A stretch of DNA of 64,000 nt, from assembly GCF_017921815.1 (NCBI RefSeq), contig NZ_JAGEMM010000003.1, forward strand, positions 372,001 to 436,000, written 5' to 3'. The position numbers and the translations under genes are program-made. Within the stretch, counting starts at the first letter, position 1; every line of letters begins with the position of its first letter. Below the pieces are notes generated by a model. The model searched no databases, was not told the DNA's origin, and was given only the letters and a program-made list of their open reading frames with translations. Positions 42,733-51,391 of this stretch are shown one piece after another. Origin of the DNA: Microvirga antarctica (GTDB lineage: Bacteria > Pseudomonadota > Alphaproteobacteria > Rhizobiales > Beijerinckiaceae).

Positions 42733-43025
42733 GCTAGGCTTTCCCGAGCCCCGGATGGTTACGCCGCGAGGCGAACCGCACCCATGTCAACGTTATCGTT
42801 GGCATTTGTGAATTTGCACTGTTAAGGCCGTAGCTCAGCCTAATCGCAGCCTAGCCTTTATCACGCCTAGTCGAACCCATGTCGCCCCCGTCACAAAGGC
42901 ACCTCAAACATGCCGCCTGCGGCGGAACGCGATGCCCTTATGGTGGAGGCGGCGGGAATCGAACCCGCGTCCTAAACGCTTATTCCACTCTGCCTCTACG
43001 ATCATAGCCAGGTTGCCCTGACCCG
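42727..43025 (-). ncRNA. ssrA: Transfer-messenger RNA, circularly permuted two-piece form
   Basis: Transcribed toward lower coordinates, the acceptor piece comes first. Its 3' end is at 42941 and reads GGACGCGGGTTCGATTCCCG then CCGCCTCCACCA, a T-arm and acceptor strand ending in encoded CCA. After about 50 intervening bases, the coding piece starts at 42889 with GGGGGCGACATGGGTTCGAC, whose first seven bases pair with CGCCTCC. The tag frame runs from GCC at 42803 to TAA at 42759 and encodes ANDNVDMGAVRLAA. The split gene order is the hallmark of alphaproteobacterial tmRNA. The 5' end of the acceptor piece and the 3' end of the coding piece are approximate. Confidence 0.93.
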
Positions 43026-43097
43026 CTCGATATATGACGGCAGCTGGCCAATTGCTAGCCCGATGGGCCAATTTGCCGATCTGCCGGCAGCCCAGGC

Positions 43098-44534
43098 TCA
43101 GAGCAGCGGGCTCATAAGCCGCGCGATGTTTTCGATCGACTTCGCCGCCAGGGATCGGCGGTTCCAATCAGTCATATCGAGAAGGTCGCTCTCGGCAAAA
43201 TAGCGATCCTGTTCCTCTCGAAGCCGACGGGTCACCTCACGGTCGAACAGGATGAGACTGATCTCCGAATTCAGGATGAATGAGCGCAGGTCGATATTGC
43301 TAGAGCCGATGAGGCACAGGTCGTCATCGACGCTGAGATGCTTGGCGTGGAGCAACTTGTCCCGATACAGGTGGATCTTCACCCCAGACGCGAGCAGGCC
43401 GGAATAATAGGAGCGCTGGGCGAGATTGACGAGCGCCTGATCGACCGGCTTCGACAGCACCAGATGGACATCGACCCCGCGCAGAACCGCCGTCTCAAGG
43501 GCATGAAGCAGGGCTTCGTTCGGGATGAAGTATGGGGTGGTGATCACGACACGCGTTCGCGCCCCGTAGATCAGCGCCTCGATCAGACGTTCGACGCCAG
43601 CGCCCGGATAGTCGGGCCCTGACGGGAGAACCTGTGCGATGACGTCTCCCGTGCTCACCGGCTCCGGACAAATCACGGGATCGTCGAGAACCTGCTCGGT
43701 TTCCAGGAACCAGTCGGTGACGAAAACCCCTTGAAGTTCGAGCACGATGGGGCCCGTCACGCGGACCACCAGCTCCTGGTTGACGATGCCGGGCTTGAAG
43801 TCGCGATTGACGAGGTTCTGCGAGCCGACATAGCCGACCATGCCGTCGACAACGGCGATCTTGCGATGATTGCGCAGATCCGCGCGGGCAGATTTCCGGC
43901 GCAGGATTCCCAATTGCAACACCAGGTGAACGTCCGCTCCCGCTGCCTTGAGACGCGCGATGGTGCGGGCTGCCCACGCGCGCGAGCCGAGGGCGTCGAT
44001 CAGCACCCTGCAGGGAACCCCTCGGGCCACGGCGCGGGAAAGGGCGGCGATGACCTTCTGGCCGGTCTCGTCGTCGGCAAAAATATAGAACAGCAGATGG
44101 ACATGGACCTGCGCGCTGTCGATGTCGGCGACCAGCCGGTCGATGGTCGCGTCGTAATCAGACAGCAACTCTGCTGTATTGCCGCTCAGGCTTGGAAAGC
44201 GACCGAGATTCTGGATCAGGGTCGCGCCCTGTTTGAGGTTGGCCGGCAGCTCGGGGCGCTGCTCCTGGGTGACCTCCGCAAGCCTGTCGTTGACGGACTT
44301 GAACACGACCGGAAGCCTGGCGAACCGGCGCTGGCGCCATTCGGGATAACCGGGTCGCCCGATCAGGAAATAGACCAGCAAGGCCGGCCACGGCAGAAAG
44401 AACACGAACAGCAGCCAGCCCTTCGCGGCCTCTGGAGAGCGGCGAAAGGGCACGACGATCAACATGATGACCCTGACGATCCACTCCGACGCCAAATAAA
44501 CGGTGGCCCAGGAGATGCTGCTCAGCAGGCTCAT
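43098..44534 (-). CDS. cls: Cardiolipin synthase (phospholipase D family)
   Basis: 478 residues from the ATG at 44534. Two N-terminal membrane helices (VYLASEWIVRVIMLIVVPF, LLFVFFLPWPALLVYFLI) precede two phospholipase D domains with HKD motifs: LRNHRKIAVVDGMVGYVGSQ (near 225) and LLHAKHLSVDDDLCLIGSSN (near 405). It condenses phosphatidylglycerol into cardiolipin at the inner membrane. It lies upstream of tmRNA on the same strand. Confidence 0.9.
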   Translation of the reverse strand: MSLLSSISWATVYLASEWIVRVIMLIVVPFRRSPEAAKGWLLFVFFLPWPALLVYFLIGRPGYPEWRQRRFARLPVVFKSVNDRLAEVTQEQRPELPANLKQGATLIQNLGRFPSLSGNTAELLSDYDATIDRLVADIDSAQVHVHLLFYIFADDETGQKVIAALSRAVARGVPCRVLIDALGSRAWAARTIARLKAAGADVHLVLQLGILRRKSARADLRNHRKIAVVDGMVGYVGSQNLVNRDFKPGIVNQELVVRVTGPIVLELQGVFVTDWFLETEQVLDDPVICPEPVSTGDVIAQVLPSGPDYPGAGVERLIEALIYGARTRVVITTPYFIPNEALLHALETAVLRGVDVHLVLSKPVDQALVNLAQRSYYSGLLASGVKIHLYRDKLLHAKHLSVDDDLCLIGSSNIDLRSFILNSEISLILFDREVTRRLREEQDRYFAESDLLDMTDWNRRSLAAKSIENIARLMSPLL

Positions 44535-44819
44535 CGAGCGCTGCGCCCGCGCGACGAGACGAGGCCCGCAAGTGTCGATCTGCCGCAAAGTCGATCGTGG
44601 AGGCTGCTCATTGAGACATCAATCCTGCTGCGAGCGCGTCCCGCTCGCGGCTCATCTTTGAGCGGCCGTCAGGCTTCTGTCCAGCTTGCCGGCGCCTTTG
44701 CTTTTCGGCGTCGGGCGAAAGGCGGTTGCAACCGTGCGTCACTGCGGCCAGATTTGTACCAGTCAAATTGGTTCTTCCTTCGCTCCTTTGTCGGAGCGGC
44801 CCATCCCCTTCAGGACTCC

Positions 44820-45851
44820 ATGGATATCAAGCCAGACGCTCTCGCCGCCATCGGAAACACGCCCCTCATCACCTTGCGCCGGGCGTCCGAGATGACGGGA
44901 TGCACCATCCTCGGCAAGGCTGAATTCATGAATCCCGGGCAGTCGGTCAAAGACCGGGCGGCTCTGTTCATCGTTGCCGATGCGGTCAAGCGCGGGGCGC
45001 TCTTGCCCGGCGGGACCATCGTGGAGGGCACAGCGGGAAACACCGGCATCGGATTGGCGCTGGTCGCCAACGTTCTTGGCTTCCGCACGCTCATCGTCAT
45101 CCCGGAAACCCAGAGCCAGGAGAAGAAGGACATGCTCCGGCTAGCCGGCGCGCAGCTGCTCGAAGTCCCGGCCGTGCCTTATGCCAACCCGAACAACTAC
45201 GTGAAAGTGTCTGGCCGCCTTGCGGAACGTCTCGCGCTCTCGGAGCCCCAGGGGGCGATCTGGGCGAACCAGTTCGACAACGTGGCAAATCGCAATGGGC
45301 ACATGGAGACAACCGGCCGGGAAATCTGGGAGCAGACGGATGGAAAAGTCGACGGCTTCATTTGCGCTGTCGGGACCGGTGGCACGCTGGCGGGTGTGGG
45401 AATGGCTCTCAAGGCACGTAACCCCGGCATCCAGATCGGCCTCGCCGATCCCATGGGCGCGGCGCTCTTCAGCTATTTCACCACCGGTGAATTGAAGGCG
45501 AGCGGGTCATCGATCACCGAGGGTATCGGACAGGGCCGCATCACCAAAAATCTCGAGGGCGCACCGATCGACGCCGCGTTCCAGATCCCGGACTCGGAAG
45601 CGCTGCCGATTATCTTCGATCTGCTGGAGCATGAAGGTCTCTGCCTCGGCGGGTCGTCGGGCATCAACGTTGCCGGCGCCATCCGCCTTGCGCGACATCT
45701 CGGTCCGGGACACACCATCGTGACGATCCTGTGCGATTCCGGGAGCCGCTATCAATCCAAGCTCTTCAATCCACAGTTCCTGCGAGAGCGCGATTTGCCG
45801 GTTCCTGCCTGGCTGGAGCGACAGTTGGCCATCGACCCTGGTTTCCTTTAG
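44820..45851 (+). CDS. cysK: Cysteine synthase A (O-acetylserine sulfhydrylase)
   Basis: 343 residues from the ATG at 44820. The frame is open much further upstream (to 43731), but that part is antisense to cls and is not credible. The PLP lysine is Lys44 in NPGQSVKDRAA; the phosphate loop and substrate loop read EGTAGNTGIGLA (near 65) and GTGGTLAGVGMAL (near 182). It joins sulfide and O-acetylserine to make cysteine. It converges on cysA with a 4-base overlap, making a sulfur-assimilation neighbourhood. Confidence 0.9.
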   Translation: MDIKPDALAAIGNTPLITLRRASEMTGCTILGKAEFMNPGQSVKDRAALFIVADAVKRGALLPGGTIVEGTAGNTGIGLALVANVLGFRTLIVIPETQSQEKKDMLRLAGAQLLEVPAVPYANPNNYVKVSGRLAERLALSEPQGAIWANQFDNVANRNGHMETTGREIWEQTDGKVDGFICAVGTGGTLAGVGMALKARNPGIQIGLADPMGAALFSYFTTGELKASGSSITEGIGQGRITKNLEGAPIDAAFQIPDSEALPIIFDLLEHEGLCLGGSSGINVAGAIRLARHLGPGHTIVTILCDSGSRYQSKLFNPQFLRERDLPVPAWLERQLAIDPGFL

Positions 45852-46906
45852 GCGCCGCGTTGCTCGCTTGCCGGAAAGGCCTTGCCGCGAAGAATGCGGA
45901 GCAGGATGGGGTCGCGCACCGCCGCGAGAGAGGCGATAGGAAGCTCGACCTCAATGATCTGGCCCGATGGGATGAGGCTGATGGACGCCCGCCGCCCCGC
46001 CGCCGACCGTCTGATCGTCAGGATCGTGCCCGACAGCGTGCCCGCCTCCGCGGTGTCGGCGAATGCCACGTCCCATGGCCGGAGATAGAGATCGGTCGGG
46101 CCGTCGCCCTGGTCCGGCGCAGCTAACGACAGTGGCGTTTCCTCGTACCAGAGGCTACCGCCACGAGCGCGAACCGGAAGCCGGGTCGTGTCCCCGATGA
46201 AACTCATCACGAATGGCGTCGCCGGGGTCTCATGGACCTGCTCCGGTGTTCCGACCTGCTCGATGCGGCCATCCTTCAGGATGGCGACGCGGTCAGCGAG
46301 TTCGAGCGCCTCATCCTGGTCGTGGGTGACGAATACGGTCGTCTGGCCTGTATGCTCGTGAATCTCCCGCAGCCAGCGTCGGAGGTCCTTCCGGACCTTA
46401 GCGTCGAGGGCGCCGAATGGTTCATCAAGGAGAAGCACACGCGGCTCGACGGCGAGAGCCCGCGCCAGGGCAACCCTCTGGCGCTGGCCGCCCGATAGTT
46501 GAGCGGGAAACCGCGCCCCCAGCCCTTCGAGCTGGACGAGGGCGAGGAGGCTCCTGACGCGCGTGTCGATCTCGTCCGCGCCCGGCCGGTCGGCGCGTCT
46601 GCGCACCCGCAGCCCGTAGCTGATATTCTGCGTGACGGTCATGTGCCGGAACAGGGCGTAGTGCTGGAAGACGAACCCCACGCCGCGGTTCTGAACCGGA
46701 ACATGGGTGGCATCTTCGTCGCCAAACAGAACCCGGCCCTCATCGGGAACTTCCAATCCTGCGATCACGCGCAGCAGCGTCGTCTTGCCGGAGCCGGAGG
46801 GGCCCAACAATGCCATCAGTTCCCCGGAGCGGACCGTCACGCTGACGTCCCTGAGCGCCGCCGTTTCGGCGAAATCCTTGGACAGGTGCTCGACGCGAAT
46901 CTCCAT
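45848..46906 (-). CDS. cysA: Sulfate/thiosulfate ABC transporter ATP-binding protein
   Basis: 352 residues from the ATG at 46906. Walker A GPSGSGKTT (about 33-41), FVFQHYALFRHMTV (near 78), signature LSGGQRQRVALARAL, Walker B LLLDEPFGALD and a C-terminal TOBE domain are typical of CysA. Energises sulfate import with the two permeases and binding protein encoded upstream on the same strand. Confidence 0.92.
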   Translation of the reverse strand: MEIRVEHLSKDFAETAALRDVSVTVRSGELMALLGPSGSGKTTLLRVIAGLEVPDEGRVLFGDEDATHVPVQNRGVGFVFQHYALFRHMTVTQNISYGLRVRRRADRPGADEIDTRVRSLLALVQLEGLGARFPAQLSGGQRQRVALARALAVEPRVLLLDEPFGALDAKVRKDLRRWLREIHEHTGQTTVFVTHDQDEALELADRVAILKDGRIEQVGTPEQVHETPATPFVMSFIGDTTRLPVRARGGSLWYEETPLSLAAPDQGDGPTDLYLRPWDVAFADTAEAGTLSGTILTIRRSAAGRRASISLIPSGQIIEVELPIASLAAVRDPILLRILRGKAFPASEQRGA

Positions 46907-46965
46907 TCGTCCTCCGATCTGCAAGCCCGGCGACGTTTCCGGGTCGATCCGCGCAACGCGGCGAT

Positions 46966-47817
46966 CTAGTGTGCGGCGCGCCCGGCGATAGCGTCCCCGT
47001 AGCGCCACTCCAGAAACGATTTGGCAGCCAGCGTCAGCAACGCCAGGAGCGCCAGGAGCGAGGCCACAGCAAAGGCTGCCACGAAGTTATACTCGTTGTA
47101 GAGGATCTCGACGTGGAGCGGCATGGTGTTGGTCTCGCCGCGAATGTGCCCCGAGACCACCGCCACCGCCCCGAACTCGCCCATGGCGCGTGCGTTGCAA
47201 AGCAGCACCCCATAGAGCAGTGCCCAGCGGACGTTGGGCAGCGTCACCGTCCAGAATGCCATGAAGCCACTCGCTCCGAGGGTGAGGGCTGCTTCCTCGT
47301 CGCTGGTTCCCTGATCCTGCATCAGGGGGATGAGCTCACGGGCCACGAACGGAAAGGTGACGAAGATCGTTGCCAGGACGATTCCCGGCAGCGCAAAAAT
47401 CACCTCGATGCGGTGCGCGATCAACCATGGCCCCAACAAGCCCTGTGCGCCGAACAGGAGGACGAAGACGAGGCCGGCCACGACCGGTGAGACCGAGAAA
47501 GGAAGATCGATGAGCGTGATCAGGAGGCTCTTGCCCTTGAACTCGAATTTGGCGATCGCCCAGGATGCAGCGATACCGAAGACGAGGTTCAGGGGAACGG
47601 CGATGATCGCTATCGTGAGTGTGAGGCGGATCGCGGCCAGCGCGTCCGGGTCCTGAAACGACGCGAAATAGGCACTCACGCCCTTGCCGAACGCCTCGAC
47701 GAAGACGGCGACCAGAGGCAAGACGAGGAACACGCCGAGAAACAGGAAGCAGACCAGCGTGGCCGCGATCCTGACTCCCGGGCTCTCGGTCGTCGGACGA
47801 TGAGGCGGATTACGCAT
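46966..47817 (-). CDS. cysW: Sulfate ABC transporter permease CysW
   Basis: 283 residues from the ATG at 47817. Six hydrophobic segments, an EAA-type loop ([21 protein letters not shown], near 170) and the motif [17 protein letters not shown] (near 205) are characteristic of CysW. It overlaps the cysT gene by 8 bases. Confidence 0.92.
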   Translation of the reverse strand: MRNPPHRPTTESPGVRIAATLVCFLFLGVFLVLPLVAVFVEAFGKGVSAYFASFQDPDALAAIRLTLTIAIIAVPLNLVFGIAASWAIAKFEFKGKSLLITLIDLPFSVSPVVAGLVFVLLFGAQGLLGPWLIAHRIEVIFALPGIVLATIFVTFPFVARELIPLMQDQGTSDEEAALTLGASGFMAFWTVTLPNVRWALLYGVLLCNARAMGEFGAVAVVSGHIRGETNTMPLHVEILYNEYNFVAAFAVASLLALLALLTLAAKSFLEWRYGDAIAGRAAH

Positions 47818-48682
47818 CGCCGAACCTCCTCCGGCTCCAGGTCTGGATGAGATTGATGACAAGCAGGGTCGCGAACGAGATTGCGAGCATGACTACGGCA
47901 ATGCCCGTTGCGCCGGCGTAGTTGAACTCCTCCAGCCGGATGACGATCAGGATGGGGGCGATCTCGGATATGTAGGGAATGTTCCCGGCGATGAAAATCA
48001 CGGAACCGTACTCGCCGACCGCGCGGGCGAAGGCCAGGGCGAAGCCTGTCAGAATTGCCGGTGCCAGGGGCGGAAGAACCACCCGCCACAAGGTTTGGCT
48101 GCGCGTCGCTCCCAAGGTTGCGGAGGCCTCCTCGATTTCACGATCGATCTCAGCGATGAGGGGCTCCACGGTGCGCACCGCGAAGGGCAGGCCGACGAAG
48201 ACGAGCGCGATGAAGATCCCCAAGGGCGTATAGGCGACCTTGATGCCGAGATGCGACAACGGCTCGCCCAGCCAGCCATTGGGTGCGTAGAGGGCCGCGA
48301 GCGCGATGCCAGCCACCGCGGTCGGAAGAGCAAAGGGCAGGTCGACCGCAGCGTGGAGCAACTTTCGACCGGGAAAATCGTACCGAACCAGTACCCAGGC
48401 GACGACCAGTCCGAAGAAAGCGTTGAGGAACGCCGCCCCGAACGATAGCCCGAAACTGATGCGAAGGGCCGATAGGACGCGCTCGTCCGTGACGACGTTC
48501 CAGAGACCGGAGAAGCCCAGGGTCGACGCCCGCATGACAAGGGTGGCGAGCGGGATCAGAACGATGAGGCCGAGATAGGTCAGCGTGTAGCCGAAGGCCA
48601 ATGGGAAGCCCGGGATGGCGCTGGGCCGCCGGAACCGGAAACGCGTCTGACGTCTCTCGCGCGTCGGCACCATCGCGATCAT
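47810..48682 (-). CDS. cysT: Sulfate ABC transporter permease CysT
   Basis: 290 residues from the ATG at 48682, preceded by GGGAGAAG (an ATG at 48673 is also in frame). [20 protein letters not shown] is the first helix; the EAA loop reads [40 protein letters not shown] identifies CysT/CysU. It pairs with CysW to form the membrane channel. The start lies 11 bases after the stop of the binding-protein gene. Confidence 0.92.
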   Translation of the reverse strand: MIAMVPTRERRQTRFRFRRPSAIPGFPLAFGYTLTYLGLIVLIPLATLVMRASTLGFSGLWNVVTDERVLSALRISFGLSFGAAFLNAFFGLVVAWVLVRYDFPGRKLLHAAVDLPFALPTAVAGIALAALYAPNGWLGEPLSHLGIKVAYTPLGIFIALVFVGLPFAVRTVEPLIAEIDREIEEASATLGATRSQTLWRVVLPPLAPAILTGFALAFARAVGEYGSVIFIAGNIPYISEIAPILIVIRLEEFNYAGATGIAVVMLAISFATLLVINLIQTWSRRRFGDA

Positions 48683-48693
48683 CTTCTCCCGGT

Positions 48694-49722
48694 TCAGCGG
48701 TTTGATTTCAGGATTGTATCGAAGATGCCGCCGTCGGAGAAATGTTTCCGTTGGGCTTCGTCCCATCCCCCGAAGAATTCTTGGATTGTCACCAGCTTCA
48801 CCTTCGGAAAGCGCGCGATATCCTCGGGGTTGGCAGCCTCCGGCTTGACCGGCCGATAGTAGTTTTTCGCGATCACGGCCTGTGCCTTCGGGGAGTAGAG
48901 AAAGTCGAGATAGGCCTGCGCGATTCTGCGGGTTCCTTTCTGGTCGGCATTGGCATCGAGGAGCGCGACCGGTGGCTCGGCCAGGATCGACAGCGACGGC
49001 ACCACGATATCGAAGGTGCCGGCGCCAAGCTCATCGAGTGCCAGGAAGGCCTCGTTCTCCCATGCGAGCAGCACGTCGCCAATGCCCCTGCGCGCAAAGG
49101 TGTTGGTGGAGGCGCGCGCGCCGGTATCGAGCACGGGGGCGTTCTTGAAAATCTGCGCGACGAAAGCCTGGGCTTGCGGTTCGCTGCCGAACTTCTCGAC
49201 CGCATAGGCGTAGGCCGCCAGGTAGTTCCAGCGCGCGCCGCCGGAGGTTTTGGGGTTCGGGGTGATGACCTGTATGCCGGGCTTGACCAGATCATCCCAG
49301 TCGCGGATCGCCTTGGGGTTTCCCTTGCGGACCAGGAAAACGATCGTGGACGTGTAGGGCGAGGAATTGTTCGGGAGGCGCGCCTGCCAGTCCACAGGCA
49401 ATTTCCTGGTCCGTCTGGCAATCTCGTCGATGTCGGCCGCAAGCGCGAGGGTCACGACATCAGCGTCCAGGCCGTCGATCACCGCCCGGGCCTGGCTGCC
49501 CGAGCCCCCATGCGACATGCGAATGGTGACCTTCGGGTTGCCCTGCTGGCTCCATTCTTCCGCGAACAGCTGATTGAGGGCGCGATAGAGTTCCCGGGTA
49601 GGATCGTATGACACATTCAGGAGCGTGCTCTGCGCTTGTGCGCGAAAGGCCAGGCCGGTTGTCACAATCGCAAGGGCCATTCCAACCACGGCCAGCCACC
49701 GAACTTCTCGCGTCGCTCGCAT
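48694..49722 (-). CDS. sbp: Sulfate-binding periplasmic protein
   Basis: 342 residues with a signal peptide ending near AFRAQA, then LLNVSYDPTRELYRALNQLF, the N-terminal block of Sbp/CysP proteins. Ligand-site segments MSHGGSGSQARAV (near 68) and TPNPKTSGGARWNYLAAYAY (near 155) are intact. First gene of the importer operon; the operon order is sbp-cysT-cysW-cysA. Confidence 0.93.
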   Translation of the reverse strand: MRATREVRWLAVVGMALAIVTTGLAFRAQAQSTLLNVSYDPTRELYRALNQLFAEEWSQQGNPKVTIRMSHGGSGSQARAVIDGLDADVVTLALAADIDEIARRTRKLPVDWQARLPNNSSPYTSTIVFLVRKGNPKAIRDWDDLVKPGIQVITPNPKTSGGARWNYLAAYAYAVEKFGSEPQAQAFVAQIFKNAPVLDTGARASTNTFARRGIGDVLLAWENEAFLALDELGAGTFDIVVPSLSILAEPPVALLDANADQKGTRRIAQAYLDFLYSPKAQAVIAKNYYRPVKPEAANPEDIARFPKVKLVTIQEFFGGWDEAQRKHFSDGGIFDTILKSNR

Positions 49723-49860
49723 GAGTCATCTCCTGACTTGAGGCGCTGCTCCAATGCCACCGATCCGGCAGACTGATGACGAGCGCCGAAATGTCGGCCG
49801 CGCTACCAACATGAAGGACAGCGTGCCGTCCGGATTGACGTGCCGACTGGGCGAATTAGA

Positions 49861-49945
49861 ATAAAATTTCTGATCTATGGCAATGCACAACCGGAATAAG
49901 AATTATTTTCCCCAATATTTGGCATGTTTTGGAGATAAATTCTCC
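49861..49945. promoter_or_regulatory. AT-rich divergent control region with inverted repeat
   Basis: The gap between sbp and the Lrp-type gene turns sharply AT-rich here. It contains GGAGA-TAAAT-TCTCC (49931-49945), a perfect 5-base inverted repeat 22 bases before the regulator start. It also contains related A/T blocks (ATAAAATTTC, ATAAGAATTATTTTCC). It is a plausible operator for the Lrp-type regulator and the promoter for both directions. Confidence 0.45.
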
Positions 49946-49966
49946 TTACGCGACTGAAAGCAGGAC

Positions 49967-50443
49967 ATGGACGCTGTCGACATCAAGATCCTGACCATTC
50001 TCCAGGCCGACACCGCGATTTCGATCGCCGAACTTGCCCAAAGGGTCGGCCTTTCGCAAACGCCCTGCTGGAAGCGTATCCAGCGGCTCGAGGCGCAAGG
50101 AGTGATTGAGAAACGGGTTGCGCTGGTGAACCCGGAGAAAATCGGCCTCGGATTGACTGTGTTCGTGTCGATCGAGACAGCCGACCATTCCGGCCACTGG
50201 TTGCAGCGCTTTGCCGAATTCGTGTCGGCGATGCCGGAGGTCATGGAATTCTACCGCATGGCCGGCGACGTCGATTACATGCTCCGCGTGGTCGTGGCCG
50301 ACATGGCCGCCTATGACCTGTTCTACAAACGCCTCATCGAAACGATCCCGCTGAAGAACGTGACGTCGCGTTTCGCCATGCAGCGGGTGAAGTCCACGAC
50401 CGCTTACGCCTTGCCGGGCGCCGCCCCGGCACTCACAGCCTGA
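49967..50443 (+). CDS. Lrp/AsnC-family transcriptional regulator
   Basis: 158 residues. The N-terminal winged helix reads DAVDIKILTILQADTAISIA and LAQRVGLSQTPCWKRIQRLE (about 2-43); the C-terminal RAM domain follows (MPEVMEFYRMAGDVDYMLRV, near 86). The family senses amino acids or related metabolites. Divergent from the sulfate importer, so regulation of sulfur or cysteine genes is a reasonable inference, though autoregulation alone is also possible. Confidence 0.9.
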   Translation: MDAVDIKILTILQADTAISIAELAQRVGLSQTPCWKRIQRLEAQGVIEKRVALVNPEKIGLGLTVFVSIETADHSGHWLQRFAEFVSAMPEVMEFYRMAGDVDYMLRVVVADMAAYDLFYKRLIETIPLKNVTSRFAMQRVKSTTAYALPGAAPALTA

Positions 50444-50451
50444 CGCCGCAA

Positions 50452-50898
50452 TCACTTCGCCGCGAGATGCGTCGCAATCTCGTTGAGCGGGAGCTTGGTG
50501 AGGTCCTTGTCGATTTCTGCGACGATCAGCTTCTTCATGGAATCTGGGATTTCCTGACGCAGGCAGGCTAGAGTTCGCGGAGGTGCCACAAGGATCAATT
50601 CCTTGATTTCCTCTGTCTGGTGGAGGGATTGGAGAACTCCCACAACCTGCTTGGCGAACTTGCGCTCTGCCATGTCGTGCCAATCGGTTTGCGAAACCGC
50701 GCTGCGCATGACCCCGGCGCTTTGGAATGATCGGCCAGGCCGGTCCGTCCCCTGCTCCGATGTCGGCGGATTGTCGGGCGCCTGAATGACCTGCCTCACC
50801 TCCAGGTGAGGTTGCAGGCGCGTCCCATGATAATTCAACAAGAGAGTCTTTCGACCGTCGCCGACGACGACAATTCCGCGAATCTTGACGTTGGGCAT
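50452..50898 (-). CDS. Host attachment family protein
   Basis: 148 residues from the ATG at 50898. The protein resembles the bacterial host-attachment (AtsE-like) family by its QTDWHDMAERKFAKQVVGVL segment (near 68), LILVAPPRTLACLRQEI (near 100) and EIDKDLTKLPLNEIATHL at the end. The fold is related to eRF1-like domains. Its molecular function is unclear despite the family name. It converges on the Lrp-type gene with an 8-base gap. Confidence 0.8.
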   Translation of the reverse strand: MPNVKIRGIVVVGDGRKTLLLNYHGTRLQPHLEVRQVIQAPDNPPTSEQGTDRPGRSFQSAGVMRSAVSQTDWHDMAERKFAKQVVGVLQSLHQTEEIKELILVAPPRTLACLRQEIPDSMKKLIVAEIDKDLTKLPLNEIATHLAAK

Positions 50899-51385
50899 AT
50901 GTCCGATCCCACCTGTCACGCGGCCGGTTCTGGCTGACGCGTGTTCCGACAGCCCACCAACCCGATCTTCTGAGGCCGGCCTTGAAGGCTCCGTCACGCT
51001 CCGGAGAGACCGCCTCTCCCCATCCTACATCGGCTCCTTGCCGACAGGGAGAGTTTTTGCCGGCAATTGCGCCCGACCCGGCAGCACGAGCACCCCGTCA
51101 GCGAGGCAGATAGTCGCAGAATCGCAGCCGTTTGCGGGCGATTCTCCACAGCCGCGCGACCCGTCGAGGTTGCTCGAATTCGCTGCAATTTTTCCTGGAA
51201 TGGTGAAGTCACGGGCAGTCGAGGCCCCGTTTTGCCCAATTTCGCGCTCCTTGCGCACGCGATCACAGGGAAAAAACTCCCCGTCGGCCTAGTCAGAACT
51301 TCGTGAATGCCGCGCGTGCTGCCCAACTTTGAGCAACCTCAGCGGTGAAACTCAGTTATCATGGAGCCAGATGCAGATTCGGTAG
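50899..51385. other. 487-base gap upstream of prkA
   Basis: No convincing gene on either strand. It must contain divergent promoters for the host-attachment gene and prkA. I looked for an EcfG-type GGAAC-N17-CGTT promoter here and did not find one. Short inverted sequences are present but none is notable. Confidence 0.5.
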
Positions 51386-51391
51386 GTGGCA

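Noticed and set aside
43731-44819. Upstream in-frame extension of cysK by 363 codons
   Set aside because: It is antisense to cardiolipin synthase; the ATG at 44820 gives a normal-length cysteine synthase.
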